From assembly GCA_027482185.1 (NCBI GenBank), contig JAIXWF010000015.1, positions 372,001 through 436,000 of the forward strand: a stretch of 64,000 nucleotides of DNA, written 5' to 3'. Positions 47,001 to 54,360 of the stretch are shown one piece after another (the first letter of the stretch is position 1; each line of letters begins with the position of its first letter). A program made the translations under genes and the position numbers. The notes below the pieces were generated by a model. That model worked only from the letters and a program-made list of their open reading frames with translations. It did no database searches and was not told where the DNA came from. Source of the stretch: Opitutaceae bacterium. GTDB lineage: Bacteria > Verrucomicrobiota > Verrucomicrobiia > Opitutales > Opitutaceae.

Positions 47001-48593
47001 CTCGCCGCCTCCGCCCCCTCCGATGTCGCCCTCGGCGCCCAAGTCGCCGGTGCCTTCAAACTCTCCGCCCTCGCCCCCGCCCTCACCTCCCTCCTCACCC
47101 GCGAAGCTGTCCAACTCTCAACTCTCAGCCCCCAACTCTCCACTCCGAACTCCCAACTCTCAACCCCGACCCCCGCCCTCGCCGCCCTCCGCGCCCTGCG
47201 CGAAAACGCCGCCGGTCCCCTCGACGTATTCGAATCTCTCGTACGCAACGCCGCCGCCCCCGTCGTCCGCGACGAAGCCCTCGCCGCCCTCGCCGCGTCC
47301 CGCGACCCCGCCGCCCCGGCCCGTCTCGTGCAACTCCTCCCCGGCCTCCCCGTCGCGCCGCGCGGCGCCGCCCTCGACCGGCTCGCCGCCACCCCCGCCG
47401 GCGCCGCCGCCCTCGTCGCCGGCCTCAACGCCGGCACCGTCGCCAAATCCGACCTCGGCCTCGGCACCGTCGACAAACTCCGCACCGTCCTCCCCGCCGA
47501 CCCCGTCCTCGCCGCCCTCTGGCAGGAACTCGGCGGCTCCTCCCGCCGCGCCCTCCGCCTCGACGGCGCCGCCGGCGATTTCTCCGCCACCCAACTCACG
47601 CTCTCCGGCCCCTTCACCCTCGAGACCTGGGTGAAACTCGATCCGGACATCTCCAACCTCGACGCCCTCGCCGGCGCCCCGGGCCGCCTCTCCGTCAACT
47701 TCCACGCCGGCCAACTCCGCGTCTGGCTCGGCTCCCCCCACGGCGATGTCGTCGTCGCGAAACGCAAAGTCGCCCCGCACGCCTGGACGCACTGCGCCGT
47801 CACCCGCGACGCCGAGGGCCGCTTCAGCCTCTACCTCAACGGCGAACTCGACGCCGTCGGCACGAAGCTCGATCCCGCCGCCATCACGGGCGTCGACCTC
47901 GGCCGCACGCAGCCCAAGTCCGGCGGCACCGCCGGTTGGTTCGCCGAATTCCGCGTCTGGCAGGTCGCGCGCAACGCCGCGCAGATCCGCGAATCCTTTG
48001 ATCGCACCTTTGCCGGCGGCCCGCGCCCCCCCGCCCTCGTCCACGTCTTTGCCGGCGACACCTGGGGTCCGCTCCAGGGCCGCGCGCGCGTCGGTGTCAC
48101 CGACGACGTCCCCGCCCTGCTCACCCCCGCCGAGGCCGCCGTGCAGCAGGAGAAGTTTGCCCGTTTCCGCACCCTCGCCAACGCCCGCGGCAACCCCGAC
48201 CAAGGCAAACTCCTCTTCACCGGCCTCTGCCTCACCTGCCACCAGCATCGCGGCCAAGGCGGCCAGATCGCGCCGGCCCTCGACGGCGTCGGCAACAGCG
48301 GCACCGATGCCCTGCTCCGCCACATCCTCACGCCGAGCGCCGCGATGGAGAGTGCGTACCGCACGTACCGCATCGTCGCGCGCGACGGCACCGTGCACGA
48401 AGGCTTCCTCGCCGACGACACGCCCGCCGCCGTTGTCCTGCGCACCCCCGGCGCCGAAGACCGCCGCTTCCCCCGCGCCGAAATCAAATCCGCCGCCTAC
48501 CTCTCCCGCTCCCTCATGCCCGAAGGCCTCCTCGACGCCCTCCCGCCCGACCAAGTCACCGACCTCTTCGCCCATCTGAAGTCGCTACGGTAG
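44079..48593 (+). CDS. giant secreted DUF1080-PVC propeller-HEAT-LamG-cytochrome c protein
   Basis: 1504 residues with a signal peptide. Order: DUF1080/3-keto-disaccharide hydrolase-like lectin fold (22-212; LFDGRSLAGWEG, SGVQVRS), a Pro-rich linker containing an in-frame nonamer array, a PVC-type membrane-bound-dehydrogenase propeller (about 290-700; DALFAAGGRDRVVVF, YVVDWYNRIISHNEVPRTHP in pieces), HEAT-like repeats (about 700-1160) with an in-frame heptamer array, a LamG-like domain (about 1165-1330) and a C-terminal c-type heme site CLTCH near 1384. Probably oxidises or binds polysaccharide-derived sugars in the periplasm; catalysis is unproven. Confidence 0.85.
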   Translation: MPRRSPLLSLLLLFVCARLAAAEPLVLFDGRSLAGWEGDESWWRVQDGALTGGSLTQKVPHNYFLATTRSFQNFDLRLRLKLTGIPNTGLINSGVQVRSLRVPANTEMSGYQVDAGDGWWGKLYDESRRNKVIAVPADLPAVNAAVRPNDWNDYRILAEGPRLRSWINGVPALDYTETDPTVALDGKIAVQIHSGGMALVQVKDVTLLELPPTPGAPTWDQVGHPKPLPPRKAPAPKKTAAAPSVSVPSVPSVAFVPSPSPAATSAAPATPTRDTSYNALGSTPLDPAAELAAFTLPPGYFAELVAAESDGLGKFINVTWDAAMRLWSMTALEYPVDGNEQQAASDALFAAGGRDRVVVFDRPYAAPGAPGAPGAAAVAAPPRTFASSLVMPLGIQPYRDGALVQYGADIRFYRDTDADGRADRHEVILTGFGTQDSHLFPHQFLRQPGGRIFVAQGLFNYSSVRRPGGLPFADGRTAIDFNQCKLAVFTPDGAHFENVTAGPNNIWGLVTSRTGETFLQEANDMGYPVVPYAPGILVRTGSKDRLRPYQPLIPPTLEPAQMGGTGLSGLALAEDRDTPFATYGSELRDTAAALRAAKVFFLANPITNRINAVRASPEAGRYRYEKLPDFLVSADKWFRPVAIHFGPDGALYVVDWYNRIISHNEVPRTHPDRDKSRGRIWRIRHRDQARTTPPDLTKLADRDLLAHLGAPNALVSRLAWLELADRRPVALAPDLAALAADATAALDRRLAALWALESLAPIPAGLLRQLAAAPEPALRREAVRLAAAALPAPDFAALADPLVADPEPSVRAALGDALRRVPAPDAAVLLLAARLGGPALPDAPVWPKYERDFERYLARWALELHPAATAALLASPAGRALPLENRLLATLALGGRTAAVGLAALTAEIARPLDEEEIRTLAAHFGEPAVRAALESALARPESRRGVLRALLALRTGLDPAPLIDALAGAARELLAASAPSDVALGAQVAGAFKLSALAPALTSLLTREAVQLSTLSPQLSTPNSQLSTPTPALAALRALRENAAGPLDVFESLVRNAAAPVVRDEALAALAASRDPAAPARLVQLLPGLPVAPRGAALDRLAATPAGAAALVAGLNAGTVAKSDLGLGTVDKLRTVLPADPVLAALWQELGGSSRRALRLDGAAGDFSATQLTLSGPFTLETWVKLDPDISNLDALAGAPGRLSVNFHAGQLRVWLGSPHGDVVVAKRKVAPHAWTHCAVTRDAEGRFSLYLNGELDAVGTKLDPAAITGVDLGRTQPKSGGTAGWFAEFRVWQVARNAAQIRESFDRTFAGGPRPPALVHVFAGDTWGPLQGRARVGVTDDVPALLTPAEAAVQQEKFARFRTLANARGNPDQGKLLFTGLCLTCHQHRGQGGQIAPALDGVGNSGTDALLRHILTPSAAMESAYRTYRIVARDGTVHEGFLADDTPAAVVLRTPGAEDRRFPRAEIKSAAYLSRSLMPEGLLDALPPDQVTDLFAHLKSLR
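44812..44852 (+). repeat. nonamer array inside the coding sequence
   Basis: ATCCGTCCC, ATCCGTCCC, CTCCGTCGC, ATTCGTCCC; the same family as the intergenic arrays at 35899 and 41481. Being a multiple of three, it is read as SVPSVPSVAFVPS in the linker after the DUF1080 domain. Confidence 0.8.
47112..47167 (+). repeat. heptamer array inside the coding sequence
   Basis: CAACTCT, CAACTCT, CAGCCCC, CAACTCT, CCACTCC, GAACTCC, CAACTCT, CAACCCC: eight units of seven, read as QLSTLSPQLSTPNSQLSTPT. It interrupts the helical repeat region near residue 1015. Confidence 0.85.
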
Positions 48594-48598
48594 TCTCA

Positions 48599-48839
48599 AG
48601 TTGAAGGTTGAAAGTTGAAAGTCCCAGGCCCCAACCCGTTTCCCGCTTTTCCAATTTCCCGCCTTCATCTTTTCCCCTCCCCGTTTCCCAATTTTCAGAT
48701 TTCCCGACTTTCCGATTTTCGCCTTTCGACTTCCGCCTTCCGCCTTTTCCGCGCCTTCCCCCGTTTTCCGATTTTCCAGTTTCCCGATTTCCCGATTTTT
48801 CTCTTTCCGGTTTCCGGTTTCCCAACTCCGGTTTCTCCC
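48599..48839. repeat. inverted heptamer tracts between the cytochrome gene and mutT
   Basis: Purine side GTTGAAG, GTTGAAA, GTTGAAA (48600-48621), then a long pyrimidine tract of TTTCCCA-, TTTTCCG- and CCGGTTT-type units that ends at the base before the mutT start codon. Confidence 0.75.
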
Positions 48840-49223
48840 ATGCCCATCCCCGTCGTCTGCGCCGTCATCACCGATGTCGCCGGCCGCGTGTTGTTGGCGC
48901 AGCGGCCGGCGCACAAGCACCTCGGGCTGAAATGGGAATTCCCCGGCGGCAAGGTGGAGCCCGGCGAGACGCCCGCAGCGGCCCTGCTCCGCGAGATCCG
49001 CGAGGAACTCGGCTGCGATCTCGTCTTGGGCCGCGCGCTGCCGCGTTTCACGCACGACTACGGCGCCGTGGTGATCGAGATGATTCCCTTTCTGGCCACG
49101 CTCGCCCCCGGCAGCCCGCCCCCTCACCCCCACGAGCACGTCGCCCTCGTCTGGGCCGAACCTGCCGTCCTCCCCCGCTACGACCTAGCCCCCGCCGACA
49201 TCCCCGTCCTCGCGATGCTCTGA
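48840..49223 (+). CDS. mutT: MutT-like Nudix hydrolase (8-oxo-dGTP diphosphatase type)
   Basis: 127 residues, the usual MutT size. Complete Nudix box GKVEPGETPAAALLREIREE followed by LG, with the catalytic glutamates, and a MutT-like N-terminus VVCAVITDVAGRVLLAQRP. It cleans oxidised nucleotides from the pool. ATG at 48840 is the only sensible start; upstream is repeat. Its 5' flank is entirely a pyrimidine heptamer array, so no ordinary Shine-Dalgarno is visible. Confidence 0.93.
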   Translation: MPIPVVCAVITDVAGRVLLAQRPAHKHLGLKWEFPGGKVEPGETPAAALLREIREELGCDLVLGRALPRFTHDYGAVVIEMIPFLATLAPGSPPPHPHEHVALVWAEPAVLPRYDLAPADIPVLAML

Positions 49224-49242
49224 CGGTACTTCTTCAGCCGCC

Positions 49243-49579
49243 CTAAGCCCAAAGCTCTAAGCCAAAAGCCCCCGCCGCCTCCCGTTTCCCAATTTTCCGA
49301 TTTCCCACGTTTCAGCTTTTCCGCCCGCCCCTTCGCCTGCCGCCTTTCGCCTTTCGATTTTCCGTCTCCGGTCTCCGGTTTCCGATTTCCGGTTTCTTAT
49401 TTCTCCTTTCCGCCGCCTCCCGTTTCCCACTTTCCCAACTTCCCAAGTTTCCTCTTTTCCCCCGCCCCTCCTGTCTCTCCTCCCCGCCTCCCGTCCCGTC
49501 GATCCTGTCCCCTGTCTTTCCAATCTCCGATCTCCGGTTTCCGGTTTCCGGTTTCCGCACTCCGGTTTCTCCCTCTCCC
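49243..49579. repeat. heptamer tracts between mutT and the UxaA-like gene
   Basis: TAAGCCC, AAAGCTC, TAAGCCA, AAAGCCC (49244-49271), then about 300 bases of pyrimidine-rich units ending CCGGTTT, CCGGTTT, CCGGTTT, CCGCACT, CCGGTTT, CTCCCTC directly before ATG 49580. Includes ATCCTGTCCCCTGTCTTTCC, also found near 38440. No gene on either strand. Confidence 0.75.
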
Positions 49580-52306
49580 ATGCCTTCCCTCGCCTCCGTC
49601 TCCCGCCTGCCCGCTCCCGGTGACAACGTCGCCATCGCGATCCGCCGGCTCGAGGCCGGCGAGGTGCTCGACCTTCCTTCCGGCCCGCGCGCCCTCCCGT
49701 TCACCGTTCTCGAAGGCCACCGTTTCGCCGTCGCGCCCATCGCCGCCGGCGAATTCCTCCTCTCCTGGGGCCTCCCCTTCGCCCGCGCCCTCGTCCCCAT
49801 CGCGCCCGGCGACTACGTTTCCAACCAGTCGATGCTCGAGGCCCTGAAGATCCGCCGCGTCCCCGGTGCCCACTTTCCGGATACGGCCAACTTCGCCGAC
49901 CACCTCGAGACCTACCGCCTCGACCCCGCCGCTTTCCGCCCCGGTCAGGCCGTCGAACGCGTGCCCGTGCCCCGCACCTTCCTCGGCTACCGCCGCCCCG
50001 GCAACCGCGGCGTCGGCACGCGCAACACCGTCGTCATCCTCGGCACCACCTCGCGCACCGCCAGTTTCGCCCGCCAGCTCGCCGCCCGCCTCCAGGCCCA
50101 CGCGCGCCTCTTCCCGGGCCTCGACGGTCTCGTCGCCGTCGCCCACACCGAAGGCGGCGGCACCGGCGAACCCAACAACACCGAGGAAGTCCTCCGCGCC
50201 CTCGCCGGCTTCATCGTCCACCCCAACGTCGGCGCCGTCCTCGCCGTCGACTACGGCACCGAGCCCATCGCCAACGCCCGCCTCCGCGCCTTCATGCTCG
50301 CGCACGGCTACCCGCTCGCCGACACCACGCACGCCTTCCTCACCCTCGACCGCGGGCTCGCCGCCGGGCTTGCCGCCGGCGAAGCCCTCGTCCGCTCCTG
50401 GCTCCCCGCCGTCGCCGCCGTCCCGCGCACGCCCGAACCGCTCTCGCACCTCCGCATCGCCGTCCAATGCGGCGGCTCCGACGCCTTCTCCGGCGTCTCC
50501 GGCAACCCCCTCGCCGGCGCCATTCTCCACGAGCTCATCCGCCACGGCGGCACCGGCGTCCTCACCGAGACCGACGAAACCATGGGCGCGGAGACCTACC
50601 TCCTCCGCAACGTCCGCGACCTCGCCACCGCCGAGGCCTTCCTCGCCGTCCTCGACCGCTTCCGCGACAAAATGGCCTGGCACGGCCTCACCGCCGAAAG
50701 CAATCCCTCCGCCGGCAACCGCTTCCGCGGCCTCTACAACATCGCCATCAAGGCCCTCGGCGCCGTCCACAAAAAGGACCCGCGCACGCGCCTCGACACC
50801 GTCATCGCCTACGCCCAGCCCCTCCGCGATCTCCCCGACCCGGGCTTCACCTTCATGAACGGCCCCGGCAACGACCTCGAAGGCATCGCCGGCCAGGTCG
50901 CCGCCGGCTGCAACCTCATCATCTTCGTCACCGGCAACGGCTCCATCACCAACTTCCCCTTCGTCCCCACGCTCAAGATCACCACGACGACGCGGCGCCA
51001 CCAGCTGTTGATCCACGAAATGGACATCAACGCCGGCCGTTACCTCGACGGCGAAGCCATGCCCGCCCTCGCCCTCGAAGCCTTCGACCAGGTCCTCGAA
51101 ACCGCCTCCGGCCTCCGCACCAAGGGCGAGCACGCCGGCCACTCCCAGGTCTCCCTCTGGCGCAACTGGCGCCAAACCGACACCACCCAACTCGCCGCCC
51201 TCCGCGCCCGCCCCCTCCCCCCCGGCGTCCCCCTCCCGCTTTCCGAAACTCCGAACCCCGAACTCCGCACTCCGAACTCGGCGACTCCGGTCTCCGGTCT
51301 CCCAATTCCGGTTTCGACCGACCGCCTCGCCCTCGTCCTGCCCACGAGCATGTGCTCCACGCAGATCGCGCGCCTCGCCGTCGAACGGCTCAACGCGAAA
51401 CAGCTCGGCCGCGCCCAGGGCCTCACGCGCTTCGTCACCTTCGGCCACAGCGAGGGCTGCGGCTTCGGCGGCGACTCCATGTACCGCCTCCTCGAGCGCA
51501 CCTACCACGGCTACGTCGTCCACCCCAACGTCGCCGCCGCCCTCCTCCTCGAGCACGGCTGCGAAAAGATCCCCAACGACGTCATGCGCCGCCGCCTCGA
51601 GAGCGCCGACCTCCCCCTCGACCGCTACGGCTGGGCCAGCGTCCAACTCGACGGCGGCATCGAGAAAGCCCTCGCCAAGATCGAAGCCTGGTTCGTCGAG
51701 AAACTCGCCGCCCTCCCGCCCGTCCCCGCCGCCCCGCTCCCGGAAAACGCCACGCCTCCGCTCACGCTCGCCCTGCAGGCCGCCGCGCCCGTCACACCCG
51801 CCACCGCCGCCGCCTGCGCCGCCGTCGCGCGCGCGATCCTCGCCGCCGGCGGCAGCGTGCTCCTCGCCGAGAGCGACCCGCTCCTCGCCGACGCCGCGTT
51901 CCGCACGCCCCTGCTCGGCACCGTCGCGCCGTATCCCACCTTGCAGTACGGCCAGCCCCTCGCCGAACCCGGCCTGCACGTCGTCGCCAGCGAGACGGAC
52001 CACTGGGTCGAAAACCTCACCGGCTTCGGCGGCAACGGCGCCCACCTCGCCCTCGGCGTCGTCGGCGAACACGCGCAGCAAGGCCACCCGCTCCTGCCCG
52101 TGATCCAATGCGCCGAGCCCGGCCGCCGCGGCACGCTCCCCGCAGATGATCTCGACTTGTTCCTTTCCGGCGACCCCGCCGCCGACGCCGCCGAACTCCT
52201 CGCCTGGATCCACGCCGTCGCCCGCCGCGAGCGCACCCCCGTCGCCACCGCCCAAGGCTTCGTCGACTTCCAGCTCACGCGAGGACTGCTGGGCCTCACG
52301 ACGTGA
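49580..52306 (+). CDS. UxaA/GarD-like sugar-acid dehydratase with internal duplication
   Basis: 908 residues, far longer than the roughly 500 of altronate dehydratase. An N-terminal SAF-like domain (residues about 15-95) is followed by a first UxaA unit (HTEGGG near 190, VHPNVGAVLAVDYGTE near 213, then TETDETMGAE and TKGEHAGHS). A linker encoded by heptamer repeats (nt 51240-51315) leads to a second unit with HSEGCG near 623 and VHPNVAAALLLEHGCE near 647. Iron-ligand-type cysteines are present only in the second unit. Likely dehydrates an aldonate or uronate derivative; the exact substrate is open. No ribosome site is evident before the ATG. Confidence 0.8.
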   Translation: MPSLASVSRLPAPGDNVAIAIRRLEAGEVLDLPSGPRALPFTVLEGHRFAVAPIAAGEFLLSWGLPFARALVPIAPGDYVSNQSMLEALKIRRVPGAHFPDTANFADHLETYRLDPAAFRPGQAVERVPVPRTFLGYRRPGNRGVGTRNTVVILGTTSRTASFARQLAARLQAHARLFPGLDGLVAVAHTEGGGTGEPNNTEEVLRALAGFIVHPNVGAVLAVDYGTEPIANARLRAFMLAHGYPLADTTHAFLTLDRGLAAGLAAGEALVRSWLPAVAAVPRTPEPLSHLRIAVQCGGSDAFSGVSGNPLAGAILHELIRHGGTGVLTETDETMGAETYLLRNVRDLATAEAFLAVLDRFRDKMAWHGLTAESNPSAGNRFRGLYNIAIKALGAVHKKDPRTRLDTVIAYAQPLRDLPDPGFTFMNGPGNDLEGIAGQVAAGCNLIIFVTGNGSITNFPFVPTLKITTTTRRHQLLIHEMDINAGRYLDGEAMPALALEAFDQVLETASGLRTKGEHAGHSQVSLWRNWRQTDTTQLAALRARPLPPGVPLPLSETPNPELRTPNSATPVSGLPIPVSTDRLALVLPTSMCSTQIARLAVERLNAKQLGRAQGLTRFVTFGHSEGCGFGGDSMYRLLERTYHGYVVHPNVAAALLLEHGCEKIPNDVMRRRLESADLPLDRYGWASVQLDGGIEKALAKIEAWFVEKLAALPPVPAAPLPENATPPLTLALQAAAPVTPATAAACAAVARAILAAGGSVLLAESDPLLADAAFRTPLLGTVAPYPTLQYGQPLAEPGLHVVASETDHWVENLTGFGGNGAHLALGVVGEHAQQGHPLLPVIQCAEPGRRGTLPADDLDLFLSGDPAADAAELLAWIHAVARRERTPVATAQGFVDFQLTRGLLGLTT
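51240..51315 (+). repeat. heptamer array in the linker of the UxaA-like protein
   Basis: TTTCCGA, AACTCCG, AACCCCG, AACTCCG, CACTCCG, AACTCGG, later TCTCCGG, TCTCCCA, ATTCCGG, TTTCGAC. Read as SETPNPELRTPNSATPVSGL. It has the same unit family as the intergenic array at 52642-52750. Confidence 0.85.
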
Positions 52307-52445
52307 GGAGCGGTCAGCGATCAGCCTTCAGCCTGAGCCCGTAGCCGCGAGCGCCAGCGAGTGGAGGACCTCACCTGCCCCCGCCGCCCCCATCAGCTTC
52401 CCGCTGACCGCTGAAAGCTGACAGCTGATAGCTGACCGCTCCCTT
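52307..52445. repeat. inverted heptamer element after the UxaA-like gene
   Basis: Left AGCGGTC, AGCGATC, AGCCTTC, AGCCTGA (52310-52337); right TGACCGC, TGAAAGC, TGACAGC, TGATAGC, TGACCGC (52404-52439). The outer arms GAGCGGTCAGC and GCTGACCGCTC are exact inverted repeats. CATCAGTGCC-type decamers follow to about 52475. Confidence 0.75.
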
Positions 52446-52641
52446 CATCATCAGTGCCCATCAGCGCCCATCAGTGGTTCCCCTTCCGTCGCCCCGAGAA
52501 TTCCACAATTCCCCTTTCCAATTCCCCGAATCCGCGTCCTAGTGCTCTTCCTGTTCTTTGAGTGGTTCGCACGCAGACATAAGTCTGTTTCCACCCATTT
52601 CCCATTTATTGCCCATCGCCTAGCGCGAGTGCCATGGAAAA

Positions 52642-52750
52642 GAGTCCGGTCTCCGGCCTCCGAATTCCGGTATTCAGCAGTCTCCGGTCTCCGGTCTCCG
52701 CATTCCGGTTTCGCAAAGTCTCCGGTGTCCGGTCTCCGAACTCCGGTTTT
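52642..52750. repeat. heptamer array upstream of ssrA
   Basis: AGTCCGG, TCTCCGG, CCTCCGA, ATTCCGG, then three further blocks of TCTCCGG, TCTCCGC, ATTCCGG and TGTCCGG. It ends 22 bases before tmRNA. The stretch 52476-52641 shows no gene. Confidence 0.8.
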
Positions 52751-52772
52751 GGCCGATCCGCAATGATATATA

Positions 52773-53128
52773 GGGGGTGTTCTGGATTCTACCCTTGGTT
52801 GGCGTGCGCCGTTGCCTGTCGAGAGTCGTGGGCCTCTCGTTAATCTCCCTGCGAAACAAATAAACGGCAAAACTGAAGAAATGCCCCTGGCTGCCTAAGT
52901 GCGGCCTCGTCGGTCTAGCGACACCTGCTAGCTGGAACTGACGTCGACAGCAGGCATAGCGCGTGGAGCGGTCCGCGGACTGCGCGTTGTATCTTCGATC
53001 CGGGGAATAGCTTCGGCCTCAGCGCGTGTGACGGCGTGGTCGCGGCGAAATTAAAGTTGCACTAAACATGGTAGACGCGGCGCACAAAGGCCGGGGGCAC
53101 GCGGGTTCAACTCCCGCCACCTCCACCA
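52773..53128 (+). ncRNA. ssrA: transfer-messenger RNA
   Basis: 356 bases. The 5' end GGGGGTGTTCTGGATTCTAC pairs with the 3' end CACCTCC before the encoded ACCA; the T-arm is GCGGGTTCAACTCCCGC. The tag frame runs from resume codon GCG at 52851 to TAA at 52898 and encodes AKQINGKTEEMPLAA, ending in the LAA degron. Rescues stalled ribosomes with SmpB. The 5' flank GATATATAG is AT-rich and may be part of the promoter. The 3' end is a frequent integration site, and the genes downstream look foreign. Confidence 0.93.
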
Positions 53129-53157
53129 TTTTCTATTCCCCGAAGGGGGAAATGAAC

Positions 53158-53369
53158 CATCGTGCCCAACCCGCCACGCGAAGGCGGATTGATCGCGCCG
53201 TTGCCGAAGGCGAAGGAGGGACACCGCATGACCAGCTTCCTTCGCAGGCGATCGAATGCCACAAGCGATAGGGCCCGCGAATAGCCGCAGTCAGAGGCGG
53301 GCTTGTCGCGCCTCAACCCCGAGGCCAGACGCATCCATCGCACCCAACCCGCCACGCGAAGGCGGGCTT
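53158..53369. repeat. direct repeats with a small hairpin, between ssrA and the NAD-kinase-like gene
   Basis: CATCGTGCCCAACCCGCCAC at 53158 recurs as CATCGCACCCAACCCGCCAC at 53336; both continue GCGAAGGCGG, making a CCGCC/GGCGG hairpin. The second copy touches the stop codon of the gene to the right. Another AGGCGGGCTTG lies between. No gene is seen in 53129-53367. Confidence 0.55.
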
Positions 53370-54360
53370 AAACGACAAGCACACCATGGCGTTCAGCGAC
53401 TCCAATCGCTGCCCTTGATCCGGAGTTGAACTCGATGAAGTCGGTCTCGATGCCATCGCTGAAAATGACGCCGCGCTCGGGCATGTGTGACTCAATCACG
53501 AGAGGAGCGGTTTCGGAGACTCGGCCAAAGACAATGTCCACACCGGTCGTCTTGCTTGGGAACGGCTCGCGCACGGTGAAGTAGAGATGCTTTGAATCCC
53601 AAGCGAACCGGAGTTTCTTTCCTTTCGCTGTCGCGAGGGCATCGGAATCCCAAGGAACCTCTTTCCCGGACGAATCTGCGGTGGTGAATTTCGAGGCAAA
53701 CGCCGCATTTACCCCGCGCGCGCCTGCGACAAGACTGCTAAACCAGCCCGTCGATCCCATGCCGGTCGACACGATCACTCCGCTGGACGAATGCCGTTCC
53801 GAGTGGCCTCCGTGGTTGATCGTGTAGCGGGCCGAACCGTGGGTCTTTGGTCCAACAAAGATATCGTTTACGGCGTACAGCGTTTGGCCGTTGTTGAGCG
53901 AGGCCTTGGCCATGGTGACCGCTTTCGTCGGTCGGCTCCTGCGAAAAACCTCGGGTATTACCTTCGTCATGTCCCTTGCGAGGAAAGGGAGTAGCTGACC
54001 GTCATAGCGCCCGGGATCTGGATTCACTCCGACCAACGGCTGTCCGTGCAGATACTTCAGAGTGTTGGCGACCAACCCGTCCTGGCCGACGGCAACCGCA
54101 ACGTCATTTGGGCCGAAAATGAAATTGGGGATGAATGTGCGGTGCAACACCTGGACTCGGCCGAGCAGGCTCAACTGCTGATGCGCCTTCTGGACCGCCG
54201 CGTGATAGACTCGGTCCTCATGCTCGTAGTCTTCGAAGTTGCCGCCCTGCTGCTGAACGTAAAACTGCGCCTGGCTCACTGTGTTGAACCGCGCCTTGAG
54301 TTCCTCAAGGCGGGTTTCACGAACAACCAAGACGACCTTGTTTTCAGTCTGCCTTTGCAT
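53368..54360 (-). CDS. NAD-kinase-like protein (ATP-NAD/DAG kinase superfamily)
   Basis: 330 residues. Counterparts of NAD-kinase motifs are visible: GQDG in AVGQDGLVANTLKYL (classical GGDG), an NE-like YAVNDIFVGP, and SSSGVIVSTGMGSTGWFSS for the glycine-rich loop. GGDG is altered to GQDG, so NADP synthesis is not assured. An N-terminal 100 residues precede the domain. Its start overlaps the end of the SPFH gene by 17 bases, a tight operon. Base composition is less GC-rich than in the neighbours, in line with acquisition downstream of ssrA. It may phosphorylate a nucleotide or lipid at an SPFH membrane site (inference). Confidence 0.75.
   Translation of the reverse strand: MQRQTENKVVLVVRETRLEELKARFNTVSQAQFYVQQQGGNFEDYEHEDRVYHAAVQKAHQQLSLLGRVQVLHRTFIPNFIFGPNDVAVAVGQDGLVANTLKYLHGQPLVGVNPDPGRYDGQLLPFLARDMTKVIPEVFRRSRPTKAVTMAKASLNNGQTLYAVNDIFVGPKTHGSARYTINHGGHSERHSSSGVIVSTGMGSTGWFSSLVAGARGVNAAFASKFTTADSSGKEVPWDSDALATAKGKKLRFAWDSKHLYFTVREPFPSKTTGVDIVFGRVSETAPLVIESHMPERGVIFSDGIETDFIEFNSGSRAAIGVAERHGVLVV

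Noticed and set aside
49243-49579. Regularly repeated pyrimidine units as a possible CRISPR array
   Set aside because: Unit length is 7-8 bases, units are degenerate, there are no unique spacers, and no cas genes are present.
52542-52766. 74-codon frame upstream of ssrA (LFLFFEWFARRHK... then SGLRSPHSGF repeats)
   Set aside because: The second half is only the translation of the heptamer array; no ribosome site and no family resemblance.
53068-53128. tRNA-like 3' end with T-arm and CCA
   Set aside because: It is the 3' tRNA-like domain of tmRNA; there is no separate anticodon arm, and the 5' partner is at 52773.
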